A stretch of DNA of 6,521 nt from Thermotoga sp. 4484_232 (GTDB taxonomy: Bacteria > Thermotogota > Thermotogae > Thermotogales > Thermotogaceae), in NCBI GenBank assembly GCA_002084985.1, contig MZGO01000104.1:1-6521 (forward strand). Direction: 5' to 3'. Position 1 is the first letter of the stretch. Every line of letters starts with the position of its first letter. The translations under genes were made by a program, and so were the position numbers. Of this stretch, positions 5,803 through 6,521 are shown in pieces. The notes under the pieces are model-generated. The model ran no database searches. It was given only the letters and a program-made list of their open reading frames with translations, and had not been told where the DNA came from.

Positions 5803-6521
5803 ATGAAGAAGTTATTTTTTATTTTAGTGTTGTTGAGTCTCAGTTCGATTTTCATAGCACAGGGTGGACCTTCTATAAGAATGGATCCGATTCTTGTTGA
5901 GAGATCTGTAAGGCCAGGAGATACTTTTTCATATGTTCTTAACGTTGAAAACGCTGATAAGTTCAATCCATTGATTTTAGATGTTTTTGTGACAGATTTT
6001 GTAGAGGATGAACTCGGAACCTACCAATTGGTTTCTCCTGGAAGAACTCCCTACTCTGCAGTCAAATGGATGAAAGTCTCTCCAGAGAAACTCACGATAC
6101 CTCCTGGAAAGACGAAAACAGTTGAGGTTACAGTATCCGTCCCAAGAGGTATATCAGGTGGGTTGTATGGTGCCGTTGTCTTTAGGATACATCCTGAGGA
6201 AGGTACTGAAGAAGGTGCATTAGGCGAGACAGTTTTTGAGTTTCAGATGGCAAGTTTTCTGGAACTGGTTATAAAAGGAACAGCGCAACGCTTGGAAGCG
6301 CATGCCGTCTCCTTTAAGGTTGAAAAATCGAAGAAGTACATGTTTTTGAGGCAAAAGGTTGGGGAGAACGCTTTGGTTTTCACAACCACTGTTTTGAACC
6401 AGGGAAACGTCCACATCTTCACGAAAGGCCTTCTGATATTGCGAACAAAACAGGGTAGAACCGTTGCCCGAATGCCTTTAGGTGGTGGAAGAGGAGTGAT
6501 TCTTCCTGGCGCAAAAGTGAA
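5803..6521 (+). CDS. Gene D: exported protein with tandem Ig-like domains, DUF916/WxL-interacting-like (partial)
   Basis: Open from ATG 5803 to the window end (239 codons seen, no stop). AAGGAGTGA (5789-5797) is 5 bases upstream. The signal peptide is MKKLFFILVLLSLSSIFIA, cleaved near residue 19-20. Residues about 24-130 look like an Ig-like beta domain: MDPILVERSVRPGDTFSYVL (27-46), VENADKFNPLILDVFVTDF, then WMKVSPEKLTIPPGKTKTVE (89-108), VSVPRGISGGLYGAVVF (111-127). This order (glycine-aspartate turn, N-rich strand, P-x-K-L-T-I-P-P-G-K-T, then GGLYGAVVF) resembles DUF916-type domains. A second beta domain (about 150-239) has VLNQGNVHIFTKGLLIL (197-213) and VILPGAKV (232-239), like the N-x-GN-H and LPG motifs after DUF916 in WxL-interacting proteins. 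PapD-like chaperones share the general fold, so that is an alternative. D follows C but lies behind a strong terminator, so it is probably expressed at a lower level by read-through. Whether a C-terminal membrane anchor exists cannot be seen. Confidence 0.8.
   Translation, partial: MKKLFFILVLLSLSSIFIAQGGPSIRMDPILVERSVRPGDTFSYVLNVENADKFNPLILDVFVTDFVEDELGTYQLVSPGRTPYSAVKWMKVSPEKLTIPPGKTKTVEVTVSVPRGISGGLYGAVVFRIHPEEGTEEGALGETVFEFQMASFLELVIKGTAQRLEAHAVSFKVEKSKKYMFLRQKVGENALVFTTTVLNQGNVHIFTKGLLILRTKQGRTVARMPLGGGRGVILPGAKV

Overview
This window most likely comes from a thermophilic bacterium of the order Thermotogales (Thermotoga or a close relative). The support is indirect: moderate G+C that drops in the second half, heavy use of AGA, GGA and ATA codons, very strong GGAGG-type ribosome binding sites, 4-base ATGA/TTGA gene overlaps, and Lys/Glu-rich proteins. 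The genus is inferred from protein style, not from a marker gene. All genes recognised are on the plus strand.

Region 1 (1-3110) is a tightly overlapping operon. It holds the 3' end of etfB, complete etfA, a broken FAD-linked oxidase gene of the GlcD/lactate dehydrogenase family, and a DeoR/GlpR-type repressor gene. etfB-etfA-glcD is the arrangement of Etf-linked lactate (2-hydroxyacid) dehydrogenases: the oxidase takes electrons from the hydroxyacid and the Etf pair passes them on. Here the oxidase gene has lost roughly 70 codons from the middle of its FAD-binding domain and the two remnants are out of frame, so the complex is probably not functional in this strain, although the flanking genes look intact.

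Region 2 (3111-3410) is an AT-rich stretch of about 300 bases without a convincing gene. It separates the two operons. It has a weak terminator at its left edge, a perfect TTGACA box, and small inverted and direct repeats that could be control sites.

Region 3 (3411-6521) is a cluster of exported proteins. Genes A (3411-4290), B (4341-5033) and C (5069-5731) encode paralogues, each with its own signal peptide and strong ribosome binding site. They share a block reading roughly ATKWTWFVRKPG and, further on, CNSASTYRDTG-ITLTL-NQKPW. I do not recognise this family. Gene A is a diverged member with an insertion of about 80-100 residues and carries a one-base frameshift, most simply at an A6 tract (3781-3786). 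A strong hairpin terminator follows C. Gene D (5803 to the window end, incomplete) encodes a secreted protein with tandem Ig-like beta domains resembling the DUF916/WxL-interacting protein pattern.

The layout (several small secreted paralogues, a terminator, then a larger Ig-like exported protein) resembles cell-surface assembly operons. The possibility that A-D form an undescribed surface or periplasmic structure of Thermotogales is the most interesting hypothesis here, but it is inference from layout and motifs.
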